Assembly (NCBI GenBank): GCA_958450365.1
Contig: CAUEEP010000730.1
Location: 124,001 to 188,000 of the forward strand
From: Mesorhabditis belari
Lineage: Eukaryota; Nematoda; Chromadorea; Rhabditida; Rhabditidae
DNA: 64,000 bases
Direction of reading: 5' to 3'
Under the pieces are notes generated by a model, which was given only the letters and a program-made list of their open reading frames with translations, did no database searches and was not told where the DNA came from. Below, piece after piece: positions 39,408 to 53,948 of this stretch; the first letter of the stretch is position 1; each line of letters starts with the position of its first letter. A program made the translations under genes and the position numbers.

Positions 39408-41525
39408 ATGAACATTTCTAGCTATTCCTCGGTCGTATCAGTGATTTCCTTCGTGATGTCTCTTGTCGTGTCGATTTTTTGGCGCCCCTTTGCCCGATTA
39501 TTTACGAAGACTCTTCTGTATCCACTCAACAAACCCAAACCCGGAAATTTCTCCCGCAAGGTACTCTTTGAACTAATAAACTTGCAATACCTGAATAATG
39601 CAATTCTGAATAATGCAATTCAGAACTTCAAGCACGAATCTCGCACATCGAGGATCCTCTCCCGATCGAACCATGGACAGATCAAGAGAAATGGGGAATT
39701 GTGAGAAGTGACAAAGAAGAAAAGGAGGAAAAGGAATGCAAAGAACCGGCAAAAGAACAAGAAGCCATAGCTGCACTGAATCAAGCGAGAAGTAACAGGA
39801 ATAGTGGGAATCATAAAAAGGTTTGTGGGGGGGGAGGGGGGACGATGAAATGTATCCAATTGCAGGCAGGAGTGATCATTGAACACGCACTTGCATTGCT
39901 GCCATCACATCCAGATATTCTTGTCGAATACGGTTTACATTTGGAAACGAATGATCGGATCGTTGAGGCGGACGGGTATTGCGTGAGGGCACTGCACGTT
40001 GATCCACAAAATAGTCAAGCCATTGCGTGAGTTGAAGAAAAGACTTCAAAGTGGTGTAGTGATGACAACAGTACTACAGTTTCAAAACTAGACTTGCGAA
40101 CTATTCGATTCATTTATGCCATCTTCAATTTCAGTTGTCGTGCTCGAACCGAATCCATCGTGGCGGAAATCGACGAGAAAATGCTTCGGGATATTCGACG
40201 CAAAAAGTATAAAAGTCAAAAAGACAAAAGAAAAATCAAATCCCATTTCAGGGATAATTTCATGGATTTACCCCGAAATTCAGCGCTGAAACGAGCAATG
40301 AGAGAGAGCTATTTCTCTCATATCTATCACACGGTGGCTATTGAGGGAAATACACTGACACTCGGGGAAACAAGGTGAGATTAAGGGCTATGAAAAGGGA
40401 GTATTAAATATTCAGATCAATTCTGGAATCAGGAATGCCGGTGCCAGGGAAAAGTCTCCGTGAACACAACGAAGTATTGGGAATGGACTCGGCGTTGCGA
40501 TTTCTCAATCGATCGCTCATTCATTTAGCTGATATTACGCTTGAGGTTTAAAATGAGTCCAATAATAAAAGAAAATGCGACTATTTAGGATGTTCTGGAG
40601 ATGCATCGCCGTGTTTTGGGTCATGCACAACCGATAGATGCCGGTCGATTGAGGGATACACAAGTGTATGTCGGAAGGTTTGTGCGAAAATTTGACATTC
40701 GACTCGAAAGCGTTGAGAGACTTGAACGATTACTGTATCGGCGTGTAGATTCCGTTGAGTAAAGCGTTTTCTAAGAGATGCGGTTTGGGGGCAAGCTACC
40801 GTATTCTCTGGAAAACTGCCGTACACCGTAATCGTAACCATAGAATGAGTTCAACCCTTGGTAAAGGCTGTATCGACAAGTAGCTTTATAAAAGTATTGT
40901 TGAAACGAAACAGGGCTACGATAGCTTTTTCGGAGCGCACCTTTTAGAGAACCAAAAGACACAACTTTAGTAAGAAAGTCTATCAAAAGAACTCTCACAA
41001 TTGTCAGATTCACGCCAGTCGCTCCAAAATACGTGAAAGAGCAAATGTTAGAATTGATCGATTGGCTAAACGATCCATCAACAAATGCTATTGATCCAGT
41101 GCAACGAGCAGCTATAGCACACTATAAGCTGGTAAGTAAATGAAGAAAATGATCGACATGAGATTTTCAGGTTGTCGTTCATCCATTCATTGATGGCAAT
41201 GGTCGAACAGCTCGTTTACTTCTAAATCTCGTGCTCATGAAAGCCGGCTTTCCGCCTGTAATTCTTCCCGTATCCACTCGAGCTGAATACTATGCAACAT
41301 TAAATACAGCGAATCTCGGTGATCTTCGTCCTTTTGTGAGATATGTGGCACATCATGTTGACAGAACATTACAGGTATCACATATAGGCTTGAAGCTTGA
41401 ACCTCAACAAATTTCAGACCTACATTAACTTGGTTTCCACATGTGCTGATGAAAAGTGCTCGGTGCCGGATGAAATTTTAGATGAGGAATCTCCACTCAT
41501 AAAGAGCCTTCACCAATCTGTTTAA
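39408..41525 (+). CDS. fic-1: Fic-domain protein AMPylator FIC-1 (FICD/HYPE orthologue)
   Basis: ER enzyme that transfers AMP from ATP to the chaperone BiP and removes it again. ATG 39408 opens MNISSYSSVVSVISFVMSLV, an N-terminal membrane anchor. Two TPR-like helical pairs follow (HALALLPSHPDILVEYGLHL, RIVEADGYCVRALHVDP). The auto-inhibitory helix motif is HTVAIEGNTLTLGET, with the (S/T)xxxE(G/N) glutamate present. The Fic core is HPFIDGNGRTAR, matching HxFx(D/E)GNGRxxR fully. The protein ends PLIKSLHQSV with TAA at 41523-41525. Introns here are longer (for example 40679-41008) and mostly end in TTTCAG. All active-site residues are intact. Confidence 0.95.
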
Positions 41526-41906
41526 ATTCATTAGCTAAGTTATACATAGCCTCAATTACGGAAGCTTTACCAGGGGTTCCTAACTGTTTCCCTTTATCAA
41601 AATTCCGAACAAATCTTGGATAATTATTTTTTTTCAACGATTTCCACTCTATTCTGCTACGGGTTCTTGTCTGTGATAAAATTTTTATTACTTTGGAACA
41701 ATAAAATTAACAAATAAGAATTGAGTCCCCCGATATGCTGACTAACAAGTACAGGGAAACTATTTCACGTTACCCCCAATTTATCTAAATTCCCGGATCT
41801 TAAATAACAAATATAAATTAAAGCAAACATAGAAACAAACTGATAAACAACAAATTTGTAATCGGCAACACAAATTAAGGTCTAACAAACTCACAAGGTG
41901 ATTTCC
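41526..41906. other. Convergent 3' region between fic-1 and sars-1
   Basis: AT-rich, with AATAAAAT near 41700 on the plus strand. It should hold the 3' UTRs of both convergent genes. Nothing else is seen. Confidence 0.5.
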
Positions 41907-44052
<2,146 letters not shown>

Positions 44053-44357
44053 GTTGTTAACTAAAAGTAATCATTTTGTTTAAAAAATAAAAAATTAGAT
44101 CCAAAGAAAAAGTCGCGAGTAAAATGAGTAAAAATTAAAAAAGGTAGGGAAGTGGGCCATTTGTAGGGGAAATTCTAAAGTAAGCCGGCGTTTCGTTGCG
44201 TACTTTTATAGGGGCAAAGAAAATATAAAAATAACGGAGCATCATTTTTGCGACTGATTGCGTCAAAATGTTTCTCATCCACCCCTGTTTTTGTTCGGTT
44301 TTCAAGAATTTCTATTTTTATTGCATAACAATATGTCATTACATTTCTTTTTTTAGA
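44053..44357. promoter_or_regulatory. Shared upstream region of divergent sars-1 and pqbp-1
   Basis: About 305 nt separate the two start codons, so the interval must carry both promoters. A TTTTTTTAG acceptor-like site ends one base before the pqbp-1 ATG. No specific element is recognised. Confidence 0.45.
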
Positions 44358-45777
44358 ATGCCACTCCCACCGGCTCTGTTGGCGAAACTCCAGCAACGGG
44401 GGATCGTTCGATCAAGTATGGTTTTAGCTTTTTTTACAAAATTGTTGAAAGCATGTGAGTAAATCCACCCTTAGCAATATTTTATCAAGATTCTAGTTCT
44501 TCTTTTTAGATGCAAACGAGGAAGTTATTGCCGAGGATTACGAATCGCCTGAAACCAAAGAAAAACCGGCCACCGTTGAAGATCGTGAGTTCGCCACTGG
44601 ATGTCCAAACAAGTTCGATTTTTATTTTAATTAGTTTAGCTGTTTTTGTAGAAATAACCCCTATCATGTGTGCGTCGACTTTTGCTATGATCATTGGATG
44701 GATGGATATCCTGAAGAAAGGTAGTAGCTGTTCTTTTTTATGTCAAAATTGTCATTTAGGTTAAACGAGGACTACTTATATCGTAAAAGACGAATGCTGA
44801 TGCACTATCCGCTTCCAGAAGGCTGGTTAGAGGTAGGTACCAGCTAAAAGTTTTTTTATTTAAAATTCTCGTAAGGTTTACGATGCGGGTCTCCGAAGGC
44901 ACTATTATTGGAACCCTGATACCGATGAAGTAAGGCTTTTATAGTGTCAAGAAATATTTTTTGATGTTTAGGTCTCTTGGTTATCCCCGCGCCACCCCCA
45001 TGCTGTGATTGGAGAAGCTGCCCCGAAGCTTGCACGAGAGATGCATTCACAAATGAGGGACACCGACAAAGATTTTGATCCAGCTAGGGATAATTATCGA
45101 GCTAGGGTACATTTAAAAGGAAATTTTATAATTAGGTATTTTTAGGGAGGTGATGCTGATCGGGATCGCTATAGAGAACGTGATCGAGACCGAGAAAGGG
45201 ATAGGGGAAGAGATGAACGTGGCAGGGATCGTGGAAGAGATGATCGAATGGACAGGGATAGGGATCGTGATAGAGACCGTCGCCGCCGCAAGGTTGGTTT
45301 ATTTGAAATTCACTTGTAAACTGAATATTCAGAGTCCTGGGCAAAGCGATTCAGACAGTGATGAAGCTGCTGCTAAACTCGATGTTACGGACCGTGATCG
45401 ATTAAGTGAGCTTTCAACTTTTTATAATTATAACATCTTTTGTTTTTTCAGAGCGTGCTAATCGCAAAGGAATTGATCCAATGGATCCTGCAGCTTACAG
45501 TGACATTAAAGTGTTGGTTATTTGCCAGTAATTCATTTAATAATTTGATTTTAGGGGCAAATGGGCATCTGGACTTACTGAAGACACAAAAACTGGTATG
45601 TTTAGAACGTTTTTATCATGTTTTTTATCAATTTTGATATGATATGCTATGAAATAATTGATTATAGGTGTGGACGTTACTGCTGGAGGACCTCTCTTTC
45701 AACAACGACCATACCCAGCTCCGGGTGCTATTTTACGAGCCAGAGGAGGACGACCCGATAACGAAGATGAGCAATAA
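44358..45777 (+). CDS. pqbp-1: Polyglutamine-binding protein 1 (WW-domain splicing factor)
   Basis: Nuclear protein linked to the spliceosome through U5-15kD. ATG 44358 gives [17 protein letters not shown], the conserved PQBP1 N-terminus. After [17 protein letters not shown], a WW domain follows ([19 protein letters not shown], then NPDTDEVSWLSP). An Arg/Asp/Glu dipeptide region comes next ([16 protein letters not shown]), the polar-amino-acid-rich domain. The C-terminal YxxPGxxL-type motif [15 protein letters not shown] binds U5-15kD/DIM1 in the family. The stop is at 45775-45777, with AATAAAATG near 45858. Introns are short with TTTTAG acceptors. C. elegans has two paralogues, and I cannot say which this matches. 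Confidence 0.92.
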
Positions 45778-46143
45778 TTTGCGGGATTTACGTTTATTAT
45801 AACTTTTTTGTTATTATTTCGTTCTTGAAAAATGATCTCTGTTTTTTATGAGAGTAAATAAAATGTGCGCAATAATTTCGTTTTGCATCGACACGTTGCA
45901 CAGTTAGATATACGTACATTTTTACACGTTGATGAAATCTTTGGAGATTTTTTTGGAGCTGGTTTCGTGTAGTTCAAAGTCTGCGGTGACCTTATCTTCG
46001 TTTCTTTTGGTTAGATACGGGGTGGTTCGATTCTAGCAAGAGTCAATAGGAATTGTTTTTAGTTTGTTTTTTCCGTAATACTTTTTTATGCTTAATTTTA
46101 AGATCATTTCAAAAAGCTTCTTTAAAAAAATTATTTTCAGAGC
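45778..46143. other. Spacer between pqbp-1 and spl-1
   Basis: 3' UTR of pqbp-1 and 5' region of spl-1 on the same strand. A TTTTCAG acceptor-like site ends at 46140, three bases before the spl-1 ATG. Nothing else is seen. Confidence 0.45.
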
Positions 46144-48536
46144 ATGTTATCCGAGGGGGTGAAAATTGTCAAGGAACATGCCGTAGTAGTACACGAGTCG
46201 GTGACAAATCAACTGAAAAAGGTAGCTTTATCATTTTGTTAAGGATTATGCAAAATTTAGGTCGATCCCGTGTTGTTAGTGATTGGGACTATTGCAGGAA
46301 CCCTCGTCTATCTAAAAACAGTTCATCTGTATACGAGATCTGATCAGCCCTTGCACAAGAGGTTTTTATTTTGTTGTTTGGCTATTTATTCATTTTTGCT
46401 TTTTAGATTAATGGCATGGGGTTTCCAGAAGTTTCGACGATTGCCAGCTGTTAAACGAAAAATCGAAAAGGAATTGGAGAAGCCCAAACTAGAAATTCTC
46501 GAAAGCATTCACAAAGATGACGTTGATCGACAATTTATTGCAGGTTTCAAAAAAAAAAAGGCTTTTTGTAGATTAATTTTAGCTATTCCCGAAGAATCGA
46601 TGTCTCAGGAAGATTTATTGCAGTTGGCAGAGAAGTAAGGACTTTTTGATTTTTGTTTAAGGCAGACGCCTATGTTTAGATATGATAACTATGGAAAATT
46701 TGATGTAGCCAACGGAAAAGTCAGCGGTGGATTTGATTAGGTTAAATGTTTACAAATGAAGTTTAGGAACCGTATATACGGATCGAACCGAGAACCACAT
46801 GGATCTTATGGAAAAGGTTTGGTGTTTTTAATAAATAGCGTCTCAACAAAAAAGCACAAGAAGTTATCCATTATATCTAATTACGAAATAAAACAAAACT
46901 CCATAATTTTAGATTTATCGAAGATACGCCTACAGTAATCCTCTTCATCCCGACGTTTTCCCAGGAGTTCGAAAAATGGAGGCTGAAGTAATCAAAATGG
47001 TAGCGTTTGTTTCTCATAAACTTTTGTATTGAATTGTATTTTAGGTGATCAGTTTGTACCATGGGCCATCGGAAAGCTCTGGCTCAATGACTACTGGGGG
47101 AACTGAAAGCATTATTATGGCTTGTTTTGCATACAGGTGTACGACTAGTTCTTTTGGACGTCTTCCTTTTTTTTAGAAATCGTGCACACTCACTCGGTAT
47201 TTCCGATCCTGTGATAGTCTGTCCAGTTACTGCTCATGCAGCTTTTGATAAAGTAGGTGTTATTAATATAGTGTTTATGTATCAATCATGCAAAGCAGAT
47301 ATTGACTTTTTAGGCGGCTCATCTTTGCGGAATGAGAATCAGACATGTTTCGGTGGACAAGGACAACCGAGTGAATTTGCGAGAGTTGGAAAGATCTATT
47401 GACGGAAATACCTGCATGGTTGGTGACTTTATATACCTTGAAAAATTCATTTTAGCTTGTTGGGTCGGCTCCAAATTTTCCGTCAGGAACGGTTGATCCA
47501 ATTCCCGAGATTTCAAAGGTAAATCTTATGCTTTTCCGTGATAGAAATAAGCTTATTTTTAGCTTGGTCTCAAATACAATATTCCCGTGCATGTTGATGC
47601 GTGCCTGGGTGGCTTTTTAATTCCCTTCATGAAAGAAGCCGGTTTTCCGTTGCCAGTTTTTGATTTCGGAAATCCTGGAGTAATGAGCATTTCGTGTGAT
47701 ACGCACAAGGTAATCTTAAATAAGCAGTAAATACGCTAAATTCGATTTAGTATGGTTGCACCCCAAAAGGCTCTTCGATCGTCATGTACCGGAATCACGA
47801 GCTTCATCACTATCAATATTTCTCAATTCCCGAATGGACTGGTGGAATCTATGCTACACCAACAATTTGCGGTTATTTGTTTAATAATTTTTGTAGTACC
47901 AATGTATTTTAGGTAGTCGAGCCGGAGCAAATGCTGCTGTAGCTTGGGCAACTTTGTTATCCTTTGGCCGTCAAGAGTATGTGATGAGATGCCGGAGAAT
48001 TGTTGAAAGTGCAAAACGACTTGCCGATGGAATCAGTAAAATTCCAGGACTCCAAGTTTGAATTTCGGATCGATATATACTTTAGTACTTTAGCTCATGG
48101 GGATACCCGATGTATCCGTGGTAGCATTTCACTCCACATCTTTTAACATCTACGCGGTTGGTGATCGAATGACGAAAAAAGGCTATTCATTGAATGCTCT
48201 TCAAAACCCTGATGCGTAAGTCTTTTTCTGTAACTTTAATTCACGACCATATAGTATCCACGTGTGCCTCACTTACAATCACGCGAAGAATGACATTATC
48301 GATGGGCTCGTTGCCGATTTGAGATCTGTTTGCCAAGAAGTCGAAAGCCTACCAGACAAAGGAAACAAGAGTTCAACGGTTTCTCATTGGATTCAAAACT
48401 TGATAATCATTTTATTAGGCTGCATTGTATGGACTGGCGGCTGGCATTCCGGATAAGACGCTTGTTGACGAAATGACTGCAGCATATATGGACGCGTGCT
48501 ATGCTGCACCACCACCACATCATTAAAATACGTACT
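46144..48536 (+). CDS. spl-1: Sphingosine-1-phosphate lyase
   Basis: PLP-dependent ER enzyme that irreversibly cleaves sphingosine-1-phosphate to hexadecenal and phosphoethanolamine. ATG 46144 gives [20 protein letters not shown], then a single membrane anchor ([19 protein letters not shown]). Conserved blocks follow: [36 protein letters not shown], the [15 protein letters not shown] segment, [14 protein letters not shown] and the PLP-binding lysine in [33 protein letters not shown] and AWATLLSFG then lead to an end in APPPHH with TAA at 48534-48536. All catalytic blocks are intact and exons join in frame across short TTTTAG introns. Confidence 0.95.
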
Positions 48537-48629
48537 TTGAGGTTATATTAAAATTTTGCAAATTTAATAATTCGGATTGTGATTTTTAGATTTTCGTTTA
48601 AGTTGCTCACATTTATTTTTAACTGCATA

Positions 48630-49151
48630 CAGTCGTGGAAAAAAATTGCACCTTGCGAAAAAAACGTTTCTTGCTAGAATTTTGGCAATATACATGTGCT
48701 GTCGGTTCAAGTTTGTTAAAATAATTTTTTCATGAGCTAGTGTTTTTGAAAAAATAAGAGACACTTTATTCTCAGGCTCCACCAATTTTTATAAGGAAAT
48801 TTTGTTAAAAAGAGGGTGGAAATAAAAATAATGAAAAGCAGCTTTTTTAGTATTTTGTTGAGCCTCCATGCACTTTAATGAACTTGTGCAGCCTTTTCAG
48901 CATATTTACAACATATTTCTCAAGCACACGAAAAAACATTATTGATGCAAAACGACACGGAAAGAGGGCCAAAACGGTACCCCTCGTCATAAAATTGGTG
49001 GAGCCTAAGAATAAAGTGTCTCTTATTTTTTCAAAAACACTAGCTCATGAAAAAATTATTTTAACAAACTTTAACCGACAGCACATGTATTATTGCCAAA
49101 ATTCTAGCAAGAAACATTTTTTCGCAGGGTGCAATTTTTTCCACCACTACA
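48630..49151. mobile_element. Tc1/mariner-type element with long terminal inverted repeats
   Basis: Two arms of about 160 bp (48630-48790 and about 48990-49151) are imperfect reverse complements, for example GTGGAAAAAAATTGCACC at the left against GGTGCAATTTTTTCCAC at the right, and CATGAGCTAGTGTTTTTGAA in both. The outer ends are flanked by TA (48628-48629 and 49152-49153), the Tc1/mariner target. The middle about 200 bp holds a minus-strand remnant resembling a transposase C-terminus. The element is about 522 bp, internally deleted, and lies between spl-1 and the TADA3-like gene. Confidence 0.8.
48847..48930 (-). pseudogene. Transposase C-terminal remnant
   Basis: Read on the minus strand, the centre of the palindromic element encodes RVLEKYVVNMLKRLHKFIKV followed by HGGSTKY and a stop. 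This resembles the end of Tc1-family transposases, which typically finish in a helix followed by G-x-x-x-Y just before the stop. No catalytic DDE region is present, so the element cannot move by itself. Confidence 0.5.
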
Positions 49152-49623
49152 TATTAATATTTGTTGCGTTTGATTAACTCAAAGGTGATCATTAAGTGCC
49201 GTATTTGCTTTGTGATTAGATCTGTGATTCTAGTGATAAATATTTGCTTTAGTTTGAACCTTTTGTAGATATGGAGGAGGTTACTCCAACAAATTAACAC
49301 ACACTTTCACTTTTTTTTGCGATCGCGATTTAATGGTGTTTTCAATGCAAAAAAAATAATGATGGTTGCGAGGGTTTGGTTAGAGCTCGTCCCGTTTAAT
49401 ATGGGATAAAAGGGGAAAAGAATGAAAGAGGGGATAGAGAGCAGATGTGAAAAAAGGACAAACAACGAGAGAGACCTCGCTTCGCGTCGCAGCCTCACGT
49501 ATTGATGGGAAACCCCCAACTAGTGGAGCTTTTTCTCTTCTTTTCTCTTCTTGTTTTGCCACATTCACCTTTTGTTTTTCTTTCATTACATTTAAACTTT
49601 AGTAAATTAAATGTAATTTAGAG
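49152..49623. other. Intergenic region upstream of the TADA3-like gene
   Basis: AT-rich, with purine-rich runs and no recognised gene. A GTAATTTAG acceptor-like site ends at 49621, just before the next ATG. Confidence 0.45.
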
Positions 49624-52600
49624 ATGCGGTTGCAGAATGGGCCTCGATCGAGGGGGAACATCGCTGATAAGGTATTTTTAGCGTCATACTTTTTAAGAAC
49701 CAATTATTTTATTTAGGTCTCCGTTAAAAAAGCGCGAGATGAAGAGCCAAAGTTCAAAGGGAAAAATGTAAAGCGACGAGCAAGATGTAAGACACTTTTT
49801 TGTTGGATTTCTAAGAAAACTTTCTTTCAGTGGAGACTTCATCATCAGAAGATGAAACACCGACCGCAAAACCGGATCCCGTTGAATATCTTCCTTTTGA
49901 TGCCAAGGTTGGAAAAATGACGTACGTTCTTTTAAAAACATTTTATAGAACAAGTGCCACTCGTTAACGCATTTTATCTCGACCTATGAACGACACCCGG
50001 AAAAGGCGGACTTGGATGTTGACAATTTGGTAAAGTAAATTCTAATTATTTATTTAAATTTTAATTAGGTTGGTCTTCAACACGAGCTCGAAGCAATGGC
50101 CTCACATGCTGCCGACTTTGCTCGTCACGTTCAACGCGAGATTGCTTTCATTCAACGAGGTTTTCGAACTATATGTTTTATTATACTAAACTAAATATTA
50201 GGAGTGTACCCGTTAAAGGATTTATCACAACAGCCGATGCCAATATTTCACTACAAGAGCAATTCGATTGAATATTCGGATGATGAAATCGATCTGTAAG
50301 TTCTTTTTAATTTAGGAGCTAAAAATATTAGAACAAAAACAGTGTTTTTAATAAGATTTTTAGGTTTGCTGCAGCTCCCGTGGTGCCAAAAGAACCCGAG
50401 GATAAACTCGATGATTGGCCGCCAGAACATGTAGCTAAAAGGTAACCATTAAAAAATGACACGTACCTACGGTCTTCTTTTAGATTTTGGACATGGTGTA
50501 AACACGATTTCCTGAAGCCGATTGATGCCGACTTCTTGAGCGAATATAGCTCAACTTTTGTTGAACCATTCAACGAAGAGAGTTGCTCAAAAATGCTTAT
50601 AAATGGTCAGTTTTCATATTATTGCAAACGTACAGCTTTGAGCGGCAAACTGTTTTAGAACCATGGCGCTACCGAACTCGCTCGAAAAAAGAAGCAACAA
50701 AGTCTAAAAAGCACGCAAAACGTAAGACTTTAAAGTTTTTAAATATTTAATTTCTGACTTTGGACAAGTACATACCTAGTTGTTTTAGTAAATCGAAGAC
50801 GATCTTCCCTTGCTTCTCAAAATGGATATAAAGATTCGAAGAAAGAGGAAGATGATGAACACGAGGAAAGTCCGAACAAAAGAAGGTAAATCTATTGTTT
50901 TATATTTTCAATGGTGTACGGAAATTCTTCCGATAAAGTCTATTTTCTCTTTAAATCTATCCATCAATGTTTCCTCCTTTATCCTCCATTTATCTTTCCG
51001 CGATTTCCCCAAACAAAACATAGACCTTTCAAAACATTTAGCACTCAACATTAAACCCTCCGGTGCTTTAATAAATATTCTACCTTGAACCAAGGGATAT
51101 GGACACAACCTAACCCCAACAAATGGTTTTCTTTTTAGGTTGAGTTGTACTGCCACCGAAAACAGCCGTCAATTAGTCACAAATGTGTTGAAAGCGTATG
51201 CCGAAGAATGCAGTTAGTTCATAATTAAAACGGTTATAAAAGAAATAACATTTAGAAATGATCGGAGAGTTCAACGAGGAAAAATTGAAAGTATATGTGA
51301 ATCGGAGGAAAAGTTCGTCAAGTGAAGATCTTCCTACAACATTCGAAATGATTTCGCCAAAGGTGGGCAGTTGATAACTAAATCCCGTTAAACTTACTTT
51401 GTTAGACAAATGGTAACCATTCAAATGGACACAGTAATGGAAATGGTTCAAGCAATGGATTTGTGAATGGAGGACTCGATTCAAGTGAGAGTGAAGGAGA
51501 AAATGATGAGGTAAAACGGTTTGATCAAATGTTTCCATAATTGCTTATAGCCAACAACTTTATCAAAATGGTCACATAATGGAGATGGAAATTCGGGACA
51601 ACGATGTGACAAGGGGCAAATGAATGGAAGTAGAATTATGTGAGTTTTTAACTTTGGGTTTTTTATCCGTAAGAATTTAGGAAACGCAGAGACACCATGG
51701 AAGAGTGTGTTCAAGAAATCGAGGCCGAAACTGTAAAAGAAACGGGTCGATCGATTATTGCACACCTTACACAACTAGGTATGTTAGACTAATCTGAAGC
51801 AAAGAAATATCTTTAGGAGTTACCCAAAAAGAAGCCCCGGAGATTTTCGACATGAGTTTGCGAGCAGCTGGTATCAGTTGTGATGATGAGGAACCGCGAG
51901 TTGGACAAAAGGGTCGTCGAGATGGTGAGCCAATGGTTTGTTTAGATATTAGCAAATGTTTGATTTATTTCTTTTAAAGGACGAGATCTCTGTTCGTCTC
52001 ATGCTGGCTCAGAAGCAATTAGTCGAAGCTGTTAGTGAGGTAAATCAATGTGAGAATTACGAAGAAATCGAATATTTTAGTATCGCAAGACGTCGAATGA
52101 AACCTACGAAATTTTGGAGAGCGAATTTGTATATCGAGAGTTGAAAAAGGATTTGGACAAGGCGGACGATGAGGTAAATGGTGGAGGATAAACTTGTTCA
52201 CTGGGTATGTAATTTTAGTTGATAAGACTGGGCTCGATGTGTTATCGAGAACCGCCGTTACCACGAAGAGTTGCAAATCAAACGGATATGGCTTTTCTTA
52301 AACCGGCTGTCAAAGCGCGGTGAGTTTTATATTTTAGTCTTTGTTGACAAACGATGTAGAAATCGAGCGGCATCCTTGTTATATGGGTCGACTTATCGAG
52401 AAGTACACTGGCAACATGTGGAACGGCTAAAACCAAAGGTTTTGATGCTTTTTTGGCTTTTTCAATCACTAATACTTTTAGAATCGACCTTTGAGGGATT
52501 TGCTTTCGCTGACTAGTCCGAAGCCTTCCGTATCCAGGGTATTTGATTAATCTTCTATTCAAATAAAAAATTATTTTTTAGGTTCCGAAGGGAGACACAT

Positions 52601-53082
52601 ATGAAATCACGGATCAAGATTATTCACTTCCAAGCAAAGTAATTTTTCACTATTTATTTTGAAAAATTAAATTTTAGAATCCGGAAGATGATGAACTAAA
52701 CGACTCAATGAAAACAAGTACGAAAAAAGGTTAGTTCTAAAGATTAACTTTGATACCGCGATTTCTAGGTCCGAGAAAAGTGATAGAATCGGAATCAGAG
52801 TCCGACGAAGAGGTCGATGAAGTTCCCATAAAAATGGAAGTCGACGAGGATGAAACGTATTTAGAGGAAGAAGAAATGACACCACGATCATCCAGACGGC
52901 ATAAGGTATCATTAGTCTAATCTATGGCTTATAACTTTTCTTTAGAAAGCACCATCGCCAAAACGAAACACCTCAAGTACGAAGAACACGCCCAGAACGC
53001 ACTTGGTTTGTAAACTTTAAAATGCTTAGAGTATTGCTTAGTTCAGGATCAATTCACTCCAGATGATTCTGGTGAAGAATAA
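49624..53082 (+). CDS. TADA3/ADA3-like transcriptional adaptor subunit
   Basis: Probable SAGA/ATAC HAT-module subunit. About twenty short exons join from ATG 49624 (MRLQNGPRSRGNIADKVSVK) to TAA at 53080-53082 (TPDDSGEE). Three segments align in order with vertebrate TADA3 as I remember it. LDVDNLVGLQHELEAMASHA matches its IEELDTLQLELETLLSSA. WPPEHVAKRFWTWCK with EPFNEE matches the NRFWASVEPY region. DEISVRLMLAQKQLVEAVSE, with YRELKKDLDKADDEL, matches its DEVLAELRKRQAELKALSAH and RQELRQRVRMADNEV. It is longer than the vertebrate protein (432 residues), with low-complexity inserts (NGNHSNGHSNGNGSSNGF) and an acidic tail (ESESESDEEVDEV). The assignment rests on these matches, with no catalytic motif to confirm it. 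Confidence 0.72.
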
Positions 53083-53948
53083 AGTATAAAGTGAGTAAAA
53101 GACGAAACTTTTAACCTAATCGACGAGGTGGCGGTATTTTCAGTTTTTTCACTAACCCCCCACCTAACTCAATAATTGATTTCACCAAAAGGTTACATGA
53201 ACTCAAAAAGCAATGTGTGTGCTTATCATTCCATTCAACGGAGAGTCTCCGCTCTAAAGTTGTTTGCTGAATTTTCTTTGGAAAACCAAAATGATAAGGA
53301 CTCGAAATTCTTCACACTCCCACACTCACTCCTTTGAATTAAATTTTGAACCTCTAAAACGAAGTTTTTCTTTCTAGAGACGCCGATGATGACATCCTTC
53401 GTAAAAAGAAATCGAGGCTGAAACTCATTCATCTGCATATCACTTAGAATTTGTTGATTGTTTTTATGTTATCTCTGATGAAATGATCTTCTTTTTATCG
53501 TCTATGATGTTCAATTTTTATTTCTTATTGTTAATTATTATTTCTTGCTGACATTTTGCTCGATACTTGTGTGCAAATTGAAACCGGGGCTTTTTCTTCT
53601 GTGTGAAAATGTTACTTTGTTATGATTGATCTGCCGTTTTCCTCGTTTATAGGCACTGGTTGCCAATTTTTGCTATTTATTGTCGATAATGGTACAATCT
53701 TTCGTGGGTAAGGGTATTTATTGAATTCTTTTTTCTTTCCAAATTCTTCTTTTTACAAGAGCTTTCATCTCATTTCCTCTTCTCCTTTTGTGTTCTTCCT
53801 AATAAATCATTCATTGTGTCTCTCTTCGTGTAAAATCTTTTGAAGTGGTCACAGCACAACGAATTCTTCACAAAATAAACAACTATAGGAATTTACCGTC
53901 GTTTGAAGTTTCAAATTTGATCCGGAACATTGTCTCTAGGCATTGAAG
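53083..53948. other. Intergenic region between the TADA3-like and TGN38-like genes
   Basis: About 870 nt, AT-rich, including the 3' UTR of the upstream gene and the promoter of the next. An open frame on the minus strand (53235-53438) has no motif. No RNA gene or repeat is seen. Confidence 0.45.
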
